A DNA stretch of 12,454 nt, taken from the NCBI GenBank assembly GCA_937942465.1, contig CALDEO010000308.1, positions 1-12,454 on the forward strand, written 5' to 3'. The notes beneath the pieces are model-generated. The model was not told where the DNA came from. It did no database searches and was given only the letters and a program-made list of their open reading frames with translations. Positions 7,224-12,454 of this stretch are shown here, piece after piece. The position numbers and the translations under genes were made by a program. The stretch is from an uncultured Saprospiraceae bacterium. Lineage in GTDB: Bacteria; Bacteroidota; Bacteroidia; Chitinophagales; Saprospiraceae. The stretch's first letter is position 1. Every line of letters starts with the position of its first letter.

Positions 7224-7988
7224 ATGAAGCTAATAGATACACATGCTCATCTTTATATGGAACAATTTGATGATATGCCTGAAATCATACAACGATGCAA
7301 GGATGAAGGTGTAGAACGAGTATACCTTCCTAATGTCGATACTAAATCGATAGATGTATTAGATCAATTGGCTGCAAGTGATCCGTCTATGTTCTATCCG
7401 ATGATGGGCTTGCACCCGTGTAGCGTTACAGCTGACTATCTGGATGACTTAGCTACAATAAAGGATAGCCTTAAGGCGAATGACTATGTAGGAGTAGGAG
7501 AGATCGGTATCGACATGTATTGGGATAAGACACTGGTCAAAGAGCAAGTGAATGCATATCATATACAGATCGGCTGGGCCAAGGAGATGAAATTGCCGAT
7601 AATCATACACAGCCGTGATAGTCTCGATATGACGATTGCAGGTATCAAAGAGTATCAAGATGGTACCCTTACGGGAATATTCCATTGCTTTAACGGTACT
7701 GTTGAGCAAGCTCAGGAGATTATTGACTTAGGTTTTTATTTGGGTATCGGTGGAGTAGTGACATTCAAAAATGCGGGTGTTGACAAGGTTGTAGCACAGC
7801 TACCGTTAGAGTCTCTTGTATTAGAGACAGATGCGCCATACTTAAGTCCGGTACCACATAGAGGTAAGAGGAACGAAAGCGCATATATCAGTATCATAGC
7901 CGAAAAAATCGCTGAACTTAAGCAAGTGAGTATGGCAGAGGTTGCTAAGGTCACCTATGATAATTCAATTAAAATATTTCATTCTTAA
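7224..7988 (+). CDS. tatD: TatD-family metal-dependent hydrolase (DNase)
   Basis: A 254-residue cytoplasmic protein of usual family length, predicted to be a two-metal phosphoesterase acting on DNA ends. It has a TIM-barrel amidohydrolase pattern: His7 and His9 in DTHAHL, GLHP (62-65), Glu93 in VGEIGID, His129 in IIHSRDS, His154 in FHCFNGT and Asp203 in LETDAPYLSP, followed by the family's PHRGKRNES (211-219). All metal ligands are present. The ATG at 7224 places the first His pair where the family has it. A paralog name such as YcfH or YjjV is equally possible, and the substrate is inferred from the family. It is monocistronic, followed by tRNA-Ser. Confidence 0.95.
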   Translation: MKLIDTHAHLYMEQFDDMPEIIQRCKDEGVERVYLPNVDTKSIDVLDQLAASDPSMFYPMMGLHPCSVTADYLDDLATIKDSLKANDYVGVGEIGIDMYWDKTLVKEQVNAYHIQIGWAKEMKLPIIIHSRDSLDMTIAGIKEYQDGTLTGIFHCFNGTVEQAQEIIDLGFYLGIGGVVTFKNAGVDKVVAQLPLESLVLETDAPYLSPVPHRGKRNESAYISIIAEKIAELKQVSMAEVAKVTYDNSIKIFHS

Positions 7989-8005
7989 TTAAGATTATGA
8001 TAAAT

Positions 8006-8030
8006 GCTGCAAATTAATCAACTTTGCAGC
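8006..8030 (+). promoter_or_regulatory. Inverted repeat carrying a probable -7 box for tRNA-Ser
   Basis: GCTGCAAA (8006-8013) and TTTGCAGC (8023-8030) are perfect 8-bp arms around a 9-base loop. The right arm contains CAACTTTG (8020-8026 plus flanks), one mismatch from TAnnTTTG, ending about 13 bases before the tRNA. No T-run follows, so it is a poor terminator for the TatD gene. A promoter whose box lies inside an inverted repeat is the best reading, but not proven. Confidence 0.4.
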
Positions 8031-8038
8031 CTTAGTCA

Positions 8039-8125
8039 GGAGAGGTGCTCGAGTGGCTTAAGAGGTACGCTTGGAAAGCGTATGTACGTGCAAACGTACC
8101 GAGGGTTCGAATCCCTCTCTCTCCG
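8039..8125 (+). tRNA. tRNA-Ser (anticodon GGA)
   Basis: The acceptor stem GGAGAGG (8039-8045) pairs with TCTCTCC (8118-8124) with a terminal G-T, and the discriminator base is G8125. The anticodon stem TACGC/GCGTA encloses TTGGAAA, with anticodon GGA at 8073-8075, which reads UCC and UCU. A long variable arm (GTACGT...ACGTAC) marks a class II tRNA. The T arm is GAGGG-TTCGAAT-CCCTC. CCA is not encoded. The length is 87 bases. Confidence 0.97.
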
Positions 8126-8144
8126 CATGTTTTTTTAAGATTAC

Positions 8145-8182
8145 AATAGGTCAGTTTAGTTCGCTAAGCTGACCTATTTTTT
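8145..8182 (+). terminator. Intrinsic terminator after tRNA-Ser
   Basis: AATAGGTCAGTTTAG (8145-8159) pairs with CTAAGCTGACCTATT (8164-8178), 15 bp with one G-T pair, closed by a TTCG loop, with the T-run at 8177-8182. It lies 20 bases after the tRNA 3' end. Confidence 0.92.
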
Positions 8183-8662
8183 GATGTGGCAATTACCGAT
8201 TGATATATAAATATTGATAATACCATTCATAAAATCGGTGTAGCATATCCTGTGAGAAATAATATTCTGAATTGAGAGGTGAATTAAGGTTTTTTGAAAA
8301 ACTCAGAGTACAGTTTTTATAGACTAAAATTCAATAAATAACTCTTGAAGTGAATATTGAGTGTAATTATTTTAAAAAATCATTTTGGTGATAAAAATAC
8401 CCATAAAAAGATGCATTTTGAAGGTATAGATGCAAACACAATACGTAAACCCTTCTAATTCAACGGAGTGTTGGAGTTTGTAAATACACCAAAAGGTATA
8501 TTATTTGCATCTTAGGGATATAACTTGCTTGTCAGGTCAAGACTTAAATGAAACATAGCAGAAATTTAATAGCTACATATCCTTGTACTTTAAGATTAAT
8601 TTCTAAATTTAAGTTTTGAATCGAAAAATAATTCTTTAAACAAACTATAAATTTATTAAACC
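8183..8662. other. Gene-free region upstream of the Exb cluster
   Basis: No credible gene is visible on either strand in these 480 AT-rich bases. AGATGCA occurs at 8409-8415 and 8428-8434 (19 bases start to start) and inverted at 8506-8512; the 9-bp arms AGATGCAAA (8428-8436) and TTTGCATCT (8504-8512) form an inverted repeat 67 bases apart. The 14-mer GTTTTTTGAAAAAC (8289-8302) is nearly palindromic. The region probably contains the promoter and operators of the Exb cluster. Confidence 0.5.
8477..8507 (+). promoter_or_regulatory. Candidate promoter for the Exb cluster
   Basis: TTTG (8477-8480) is followed after 18 bases by TATTATTTG (8499-8507), a -7-like box with one extra spacer base. This would give a start near 8514 and a leader of about 150 bases. 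The box overlaps the inverted TGCATCT copy at 8506-8512, which would suit control by a bound protein. Closer to the gene, TAAATTTA (8648-8655) is a weaker alternative. Confidence 0.35.
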
Positions 8663-9391
8663 ATGCGAAAAATTCTCGTTTTAGTAGGTGTATTCTTCTT
8701 AGCAGCATATTTTGGGGCTTTTGATGTATTAGCACAGGGTGACGAAGCTGCGAGCGGTGGAGTATTACAGACATTAAAAGAAAAGTTCATCCAAGGTGAT
8801 TGGAGGTTCATGATTCTTGTATTAATCTGTTTGATCTTAGGCCTAGCTTTTTGTATAGAAAGAATAATTACGCTTAACATAGCTACAACGAACACAGACA
8901 AGTTATTGAATGTGATCGATGAAAGATTAGCTGATGGGGACCTTGAAGGTGCTAAGGAAGTATGTAAATCTACTCCTGGACCAGCTGCAAGTGTATTATA
9001 TGAAGGACTAAGAAATGCTCCAAATGGACCAGAAGCTGTAGAAAAAGCAATCGTATCTTACGGTTCAGTACAGATGGGTCTTTTAGAAAAAGGTCTAGTT
9101 TGGATCTCATTATTTATTGCGATTGCTCCGATGCTCGGGTTTATGGGTACAGTAATCGGTATGATCCAGGCATTCGATAGAATTGAAGCTGTAGGTGATT
9201 TATCTCCTTCTGTAGTTGCCGGTGGTATTAAGGTGGCACTATTGACAACAGTATTCGGTCTAGTAGTAGCAATTATTTTACAGATATTTTATAATTACAT
9301 CGTTTCTAAGATTGACGGTATCGTTAACAAAATGGAAGACGCTTCTATCGGTTTGGTAGACGTAATGGCTAGAAATAGCGTATTTAAGTAA
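8663..9391 (+). CDS. exbB: MotA/TolQ/ExbB-type proton channel protein
   Basis: This 242-residue inner-membrane protein should form the multimeric channel of an ExbB/ExbD motor that uses the proton gradient to power outer-membrane transport. Residues 1-25 form a cleavable-looking signal sequence ending in VLAQ, so the mature N-terminus would be periplasmic. Membrane helices are near 49-66, 143-168 and 190-214. The cytoplasmic part (about 67-140) lies between the first two, as in ExbB. The family signature is in helix two: APMLGFMGTVIGMIQAF (155-171), followed by the polar segment SPSVVAGGIKVALLTT (181-196). It starts the cluster, and the next gene begins 27 bases after its stop. TolQ or another ExbB paralog cannot be excluded, because no TonB, TolB or Pal gene is in the window. 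Confidence 0.93.
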   Translation: MRKILVLVGVFFLAAYFGAFDVLAQGDEAASGGVLQTLKEKFIQGDWRFMILVLICLILGLAFCIERIITLNIATTNTDKLLNVIDERLADGDLEGAKEVCKSTPGPAASVLYEGLRNAPNGPEAVEKAIVSYGSVQMGLLEKGLVWISLFIAIAPMLGFMGTVIGMIQAFDRIEAVGDLSPSVVAGGIKVALLTTVFGLVVAIILQIFYNYIVSKIDGIVNKMEDASIGLVDVMARNSVFK

Positions 9392-9417
9392 TTTTTTGTA
9401 TCCAATAAAATATTATT

Positions 9418-9924
9418 ATGAAAGGAATATTTGATTTTTTAACCAAACAAGGACAGACCGGAGCTCTTTTATTAGGAGTAATAGTTATTGTGATTATCCT
9501 AGCACAGGTGTTCTTAGGTATTGGTAACGAAGGATACGAACTATCTACAGATTTGAATGAAATCTTAAAGGGAGATAATGATCAGTCATTTGATTTCTTT
9601 AACGGAGCAATAATTTTACCTATAGTTTTAGTTGGTGTTATTATAGCATCATTAATAATCTTTGGTATCGTGGGAGTTTTTAAATTCCCTAAAGAAGCTT
9701 TATTTGGTCTTGGTGGTCTTATCGTTTTATTAGTACTATTTGGTGTTTTCTATGCTACTTCTCAAAATGAGACTGCTGGTAAAATAGTAGAAACTATGCA
9801 GAAGTTTGATGTAGGTGAAGGTGCTTCAAAAGCAATTTCAGCAGGTATCAAGACAACTCTTGTATTAGTGGGAGCATCTGTTCTAGCGATACTCGCTGGA
9901 GAGACTAGAAACGCATTTAAATAA
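9418..9924 (+). CDS. Four-helix membrane protein of the Exb cluster, function unknown
   Basis: A 168-residue hydrophobic protein I cannot assign to a named family. Membrane helices are predicted by eye near 14-34, 62-86, 93-113 and 144-161. Between helices one and two is an acidic loop (about 37-60, containing several Asp and Glu), and between three and four a loop of about 30 residues with mixed charge. There is no signal peptide. It sits between exbB and the first exbD, 27 bases after one and 6 bases before the other, so it is very probably co-transcribed and likely an accessory or structural subunit of the motor (inference from position). It lacks the ExbB helix-two signature and the ExbD aspartate, so it is not a degenerate copy of either on present evidence. 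Confidence 0.85.
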   Translation: MKGIFDFLTKQGQTGALLLGVIVIVIILAQVFLGIGNEGYELSTDLNEILKGDNDQSFDFFNGAIILPIVLVGVIIASLIIFGIVGVFKFPKEALFGLGGLIVLLVLFGVFYATSQNETAGKIVETMQKFDVGEGASKAISAGIKTTLVLVGASVLAILAGETRNAFK

Positions 9925-9930
9925 ACAACT

Positions 9931-10479
9931 ATGGGAAGTTCAAGAGATAGAATGAAGAACGAAATCAATGCCGGCTCAATGGCCGATATTGCTTTCCTAC
10001 TATTGATATTCTTCTTGGTGACGACTACCATTGCTGAAGATACTGGTGTACTTGTTAAGTTACCACCATACTCTGAAGAAGAAGTAGAAATCACTAAAAT
10101 GAATACGCGGAACGTGTACTCTGTACTAGTGAATGCTGATGATCAACTTCTAGTGAGAGGAGAGTTAGCAGAGTTAGATGACCTAAGATCTAATGCTAAG
10201 GAATTCATTATGAATCCTCAGAAGTTAGAGAATATGGCTATAGAACCAAAAAAAGCTATTGTTTCACTTAAGAATGATAGAGGTACTAAGTATGCTGTAT
10301 ACCTAGAAGTTTATAATGAACTCAAGGCTGCATATAGAGAGTTGCGTGATGAGTATGCAGAGAAAAATTTTGGTAAAGTATACGAATACTGTAGCTCTGA
10401 AGAGAGAGCACAAACTCGTGCCGCAATACCATTGATTATCTCTGAAGCAGAACCGACTAACTTCGGTGACGAAGGATAA
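9931..10479 (+). CDS. exbD: ExbD/TolR-family protein 1
   Basis: This 182-residue protein has a short cytoplasmic N-terminus, one membrane helix (about 18-36) and a periplasmic domain of about 145 residues. The helix begins GSMADIAFLLLIFFLVTT, with Asp19 in the position of the proton-carrying aspartate of ExbD. The periplasmic part contains VLVNADDQLLVRGE (66-79) and VYNELKAAYRELRDEY (127-142), as in ExbD/TolR domains that dimerise. It is longer than ExbD proteins of about 140 residues, with an extra acidic C-terminal tail ending in FGDEG. It starts 6 bases after the preceding gene. It would work with the ExbB-like protein as rotor or stator partner. Confidence 0.92.
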   Translation: MGSSRDRMKNEINAGSMADIAFLLLIFFLVTTTIAEDTGVLVKLPPYSEEEVEITKMNTRNVYSVLVNADDQLLVRGELAELDDLRSNAKEFIMNPQKLENMAIEPKKAIVSLKNDRGTKYAVYLEVYNELKAAYRELRDEYAEKNFGKVYEYCSSEERAQTRAAIPLIISEAEPTNFGDEG

Positions 10480-10503
10480 TTAACCATTTAAAAATAACAA
10501 CAG

Positions 10504-10968
10504 ATGTCAAAATTTCAGAAGAAAAGAGGAAAAGCCTCTCCAGAGGTATCGACGGCTTCACTGCCTGATATCATCTTCATGTTGCTCTTTTTCTTTATGG
10601 TAACTACAGTACTTAGAGATTCAGAAATGAAAGTCGAAGTAACTACTCCTAGAGCAACTGAGTTAACGAAGCTTGAGAAAAAATCTTTGGTAAACTATAT
10701 TTTCATAGGTAAGCCAGTAGATAAATTTCAAAAAGAGTATGGAACGAAGGCAAGAATTCAACTCGGTGATAAGTTTGCTGGGATGTCTGATATTCCATTG
10801 TTTCTTGAGAGACACAGAAGTAAAATTCCTGAATCTCAGCACGGTGGTATCAAATCTTCATTGAAGATAGATAGCGATGTTACAATGGGTATTGTCGCTG
10901 ATACTAAGACAGCATTAAGAAAAGCAGGTCAATTGTTAATCAACTATTCTGCAAAGAAAAAGGATTAG
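10504..10968 (+). CDS. exbD: ExbD/TolR-family protein 2
   Basis: A second ExbD-like protein, 154 residues, clearly different from its neighbour. The N-terminus is strongly basic (KFQKKRGK), followed by the membrane helix (about 20-37) with Asp22 in SLPDIIFMLLFFFMVTT. The periplasmic domain ends with LKIDSDVTMGIVADTKTALRKAGQLLINYS (121-150 region), the typical ExbD closing pattern. It starts 24 bases after the first exbD. Because it keeps the catalytic aspartate, it should be functional; the pair could form a heterodimer or be alternative partners of the same channel (inference). Confidence 0.92.
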   Translation: MSKFQKKRGKASPEVSTASLPDIIFMLLFFFMVTTVLRDSEMKVEVTTPRATELTKLEKKSLVNYIFIGKPVDKFQKEYGTKARIQLGDKFAGMSDIPLFLERHRSKIPESQHGGIKSSLKIDSDVTMGIVADTKTALRKAGQLLINYSAKKKD

Positions 10969-10990
10969 TAATACACTGTTACAATAAATT

Positions 10991-11031
10991 AAAAGCTCCG
11001 TTTGTCTTAATTGATAAACGGAGCTTTTTTA
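10991..11031. terminator. Intrinsic terminator after the Exb cluster
   Basis: AAAAGCTCCGTTTGTC (10991-11006) pairs with GATAAACGGAGCTTTT (11013-11028), 16 bp with one G-T pair and a 6-base loop, and the T-run extends to 11030. The A-run on the left arm means it could also stop transcription arriving on the - strand from the DUF4293 gene. It lies 22 bases after the last exbD stop. Confidence 0.92.
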
Positions 11032-11170
11032 TTTTGATGCTTTTGTAATGTTTGATCTCTATAGCATATCTTCTAGACTAATTAGTAACGAGGGTATATG
11101 CTCCAAAGGGTATCTATAGTTTATGAAGTATATCACTAAAATATATTAGTGCCACCACTGATCTTAATAA

Positions 11171-11184
11171 TAAAAGATCTTTTA
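11171..11184. repeat. 14-bp perfect palindrome TAAAAGATCTTTTA
   Basis: A perfect palindrome in the 206-base gap between the Exb terminator and the DUF4293 stop, 54 bases beyond that stop on the - strand. Read on the - strand it is followed by TTATTA. It could be a weak terminator or a protein site. CACTAA/TTAGTG (11134-11151) forms another short hairpin nearby. Confidence 0.35.
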
Positions 11185-11237
11185 GCGATCGATTCCCATT
11201 CTGTTTTTGTATATGCTTAATGAAACTACGATCTTTA

Positions 11238-11672
11238 TTACCTCAGTCTGTCCATAGACTCAACTATCTTTTCATCTTTGTTGATGAAATTGATAGCCAA
11301 AACTAATAGTATAATCGATACGATAGGCATATATAGACCGAAGCTATCATTGAGCTGATCAGTACCTATGTTGTTAGCTTCTTTAAAGAATAACATTGCG
11401 GCTAATGCAGGTATAAGTACCGATACAATAATACTGAGTATGCTTAGTCTCTTTTGAAGAGGTCTATTTTTAAACAAGAAAATTGATCCAAAACTTAATA
11501 GTAATCCTAAAACAGTAAGGACTATTAGGAATGGATTGTCAAGTATGTTGTAAATTCCATCTTGAAGAAACGAGCCAGTGTTAGCAGGGCCTGTAGCAAA
11601 TGGTAAACCGAATAATCCACCAAAACTACCAGAAGCTAGCAACAAGAATATAGATTGAATGCGTTGTATCAT
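11238..11672 (-). CDS. DUF4293 family membrane protein
   Basis: A 144-residue integral inner-membrane protein of unknown function, from a family typical of Bacteroidota. It starts with the family's MIQRIQS and ends with the conserved NKDEKIVESMDRLR (131-144), as expected for a full-length member. Four membrane helices are visible near 5-25, 46-67, 75-96 and 113-131, with the basic loop KNRPLQKR (68-75) between two and three placing that loop in the cytoplasm. It is transcribed alone, away from the oxidoreductase. The context gives no hint of function. Confidence 0.9.
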   Translation of the reverse strand: MIQRIQSIFLLLASGSFGGLFGLPFATGPANTGSFLQDGIYNILDNPFLIVLTVLGLLLSFGSIFLFKNRPLQKRLSILSIIVSVLIPALAAMLFFKEANNIGTDQLNDSFGLYMPIVSIILLVLAINFINKDEKIVESMDRLR

Positions 11673-11691
11673 TTTATTAAAATTATTAATT

Positions 11692-11721
11692 CTAAAATAG
11701 AAGTATCAATATCATGTCAAA
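11692..11721 (-). promoter_or_regulatory. Candidate promoter for the DUF4293 gene
   Basis: On the - strand TTTG (complement of 11718-11721) is followed after 18 bases by TATTTTAG (complement of 11692-11699), one mismatch from TAnnTTTG. This would give a leader of about 15 bases. A second exact box, TATTTTTG (complement of 11736-11743), lies further upstream without a well-spaced -33 box. Confidence 0.45.
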
Positions 11722-11753
11722 ATGAATTGATAGCACAAAAATAGCAGAATATT

Positions 11754-12454
11754 ATGATGTCATCATCAATAAGCTACTGGCAAAAAAGAGAAGAATCAAA
11801 AAATCTTCCATTATGTATTATTGGATCTGGTATTGTAGGCATGACAACAGCCTATTTTATAAAAGAAAAAATGCCTAATCAAGAAATATGGATCATAGAT
11901 AAAGAGTCGGTATGTGGTGGTGCTAGTATCAGAAATGCTGGCTTTACTTGTTTTGGTAGTCCCACAGAATTACTAGACGATATAGATCGAGTAGGGGAGT
12001 CTCAAATGATAGAAACCGTAAAGCTCAGATGGGCCGGATTAAATAAACTGCATACACTTATCAATAATGATCATGTAGATTATAACCAGTACGGGGCTTA
12101 TGAGCTATATAAGAAAGATAAGGAGCTAGAGTATGTACGTGAGGAGCTGCCTAGAATCAATGCCTTATTATCTGAGGTATTTAACGATGACAATGTATTC
12201 AGTATACAAGATGCTACTGATGGTATTGTATCGAACTGTGCAGGTGTTTTTAATAGATATGAGGGACAGTTAGATCCGTACAAAATGGTGATTTCTATTC
12301 GCTCACAGTTAGCACATAAAGGAGTCCAGTTTATTAATAATACAAATGTCACCCACATTGATTTCGAGAATAAAGTAATACATAGTGATGCAGGTCCGTC
12401 AGTACAGGCTTCTGACATAGTTCTCTGTACTAATGCGTATACGCAAGAGTTGCT
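11754..12454 (+). CDS. FAD-dependent oxidoreductase (DAO family), N-terminal part
   Basis: An open frame of 233 codons that runs off the right edge. It starts at ATG 11754 or the adjacent ATG 11757; an in-frame TAG at 11742 excludes an earlier start. The dinucleotide-binding fold is clear: LCIIGSGIVGMTTAYF with GSGIVG at 24-29, the acidic end of strand two in WIIDKES, and GGASIRNAGFTCFG, typical of D-amino-acid oxidase-like flavoproteins such as glycine oxidase and gamma-glutamylputrescine oxidase. Near the edge, ASDIVLCTNAYTQELL matches the segment of this family that closes the FAD fold. The protein is probably cytoplasmic; no signal peptide is seen. The substrate cannot be predicted and the C-terminal half is missing. 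It diverges from the DUF4293 gene. Confidence 0.9.
   Translation, partial: MMSSSISYWQKREESKNLPLCIIGSGIVGMTTAYFIKEKMPNQEIWIIDKESVCGGASIRNAGFTCFGSPTELLDDIDRVGESQMIETVKLRWAGLNKLHTLINNDHVDYNQYGAYELYKKDKELEYVREELPRINALLSEVFNDDNVFSIQDATDGIVSNCAGVFNRYEGQLDPYKMVISIRSQLAHKGVQFINNTNVTHIDFENKVIHSDAGPSVQASDIVLCTNAYTQEL

Noticed and set aside
7449..7954. Two - strand frames (86 and 72 codons) inside the TatD gene
   Set aside because: They are shadows of a gene with all catalytic residues on the + strand.
8544..8901. Two - strand frames upstream of and within exbB
   Set aside because: They overlap the exbB signal peptide and first helix; no domain or start signal supports them.
9762..10094. 110-codon frame on the - strand across the Exb cluster
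   Set aside because: It is antisense to the end of the four-helix protein and the start of exbD, both well supported.
8663..10968. The cluster as GldL/GldM motor genes of the T9SS
   Set aside because: GldL and GldM have different helix arrangements and GldM is much larger; the proteins here carry ExbB and ExbD signatures.
12098..12418. 106-codon frame on the - strand
   Set aside because: It is antisense to the flavoprotein frame, which has a clear FAD-binding pattern; the antisense product shows no domain.

Overview
The window looks like a chromosomal segment of a Bacteroidota bacterium, probably of the Saprospiria/Lewinella type. The sequence is AT-rich, Shine-Dalgarno sites are hard to see, and several genes are preceded by TAnnTTTG-like -7 boxes. 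It carries a very large secreted protein with a type IX secretion (T9SS) C-terminal sorting domain, a DUF4293 protein (a family typical of Bacteroidota), and an ExbB-ExbD-ExbD cluster of the kind seen in this phylum. The Saprospiria placement rests mainly on the adhesin architecture (HYR-like repeats, dockerin, cohesin-like domain, T9SS tail) and is an inference.

Layout. Positions 1-123 hold two strong hairpins, probably the 3' end of an upstream transcript whose coding part lies outside the window. About 760 bases without a gene follow, then a promoter region and a 220-base leader. Positions 1113-5396 encode a 1427-residue T9SS-exported adhesin-like protein, closed by an intrinsic terminator that shares a 12-base lead-in and design with the one at the window start. 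A housekeeping block follows: ruvX and def (3 bases apart, + strand), a two-domain RNase H on the - strand meeting def tail to tail, and a divergent TatD-family nuclease. A tRNA-Ser(GGA) and a strong terminator end this block.

A second gene-poor stretch (8183-8662) carries candidate regulatory repeats. It precedes a four-gene cluster: ExbB/TolQ-like channel protein, an unassigned four-helix membrane protein, and two different ExbD-like proteins, closed by a 16-bp terminator. The cluster probably builds an inner-membrane proton-driven motor that energises an outer-membrane process; no TonB is present in the window. At the right edge a DUF4293 membrane protein (- strand) diverges from a FAD-dependent oxidoreductase that runs off the window.

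Most genes are ordinary. The points most worth a second look are the adhesin (dockerin and cohesin-like domains in one chain, and a duplicated module with an acidic insertion), the shared 3' terminator element, mutually exclusive hairpins in the adhesin leader, an apparently leaderless GTG start for ruvX, and the unassigned membrane partner in the Exb cluster. I found no CRISPR array, insertion sequence, phage gene or recognisable defence system.
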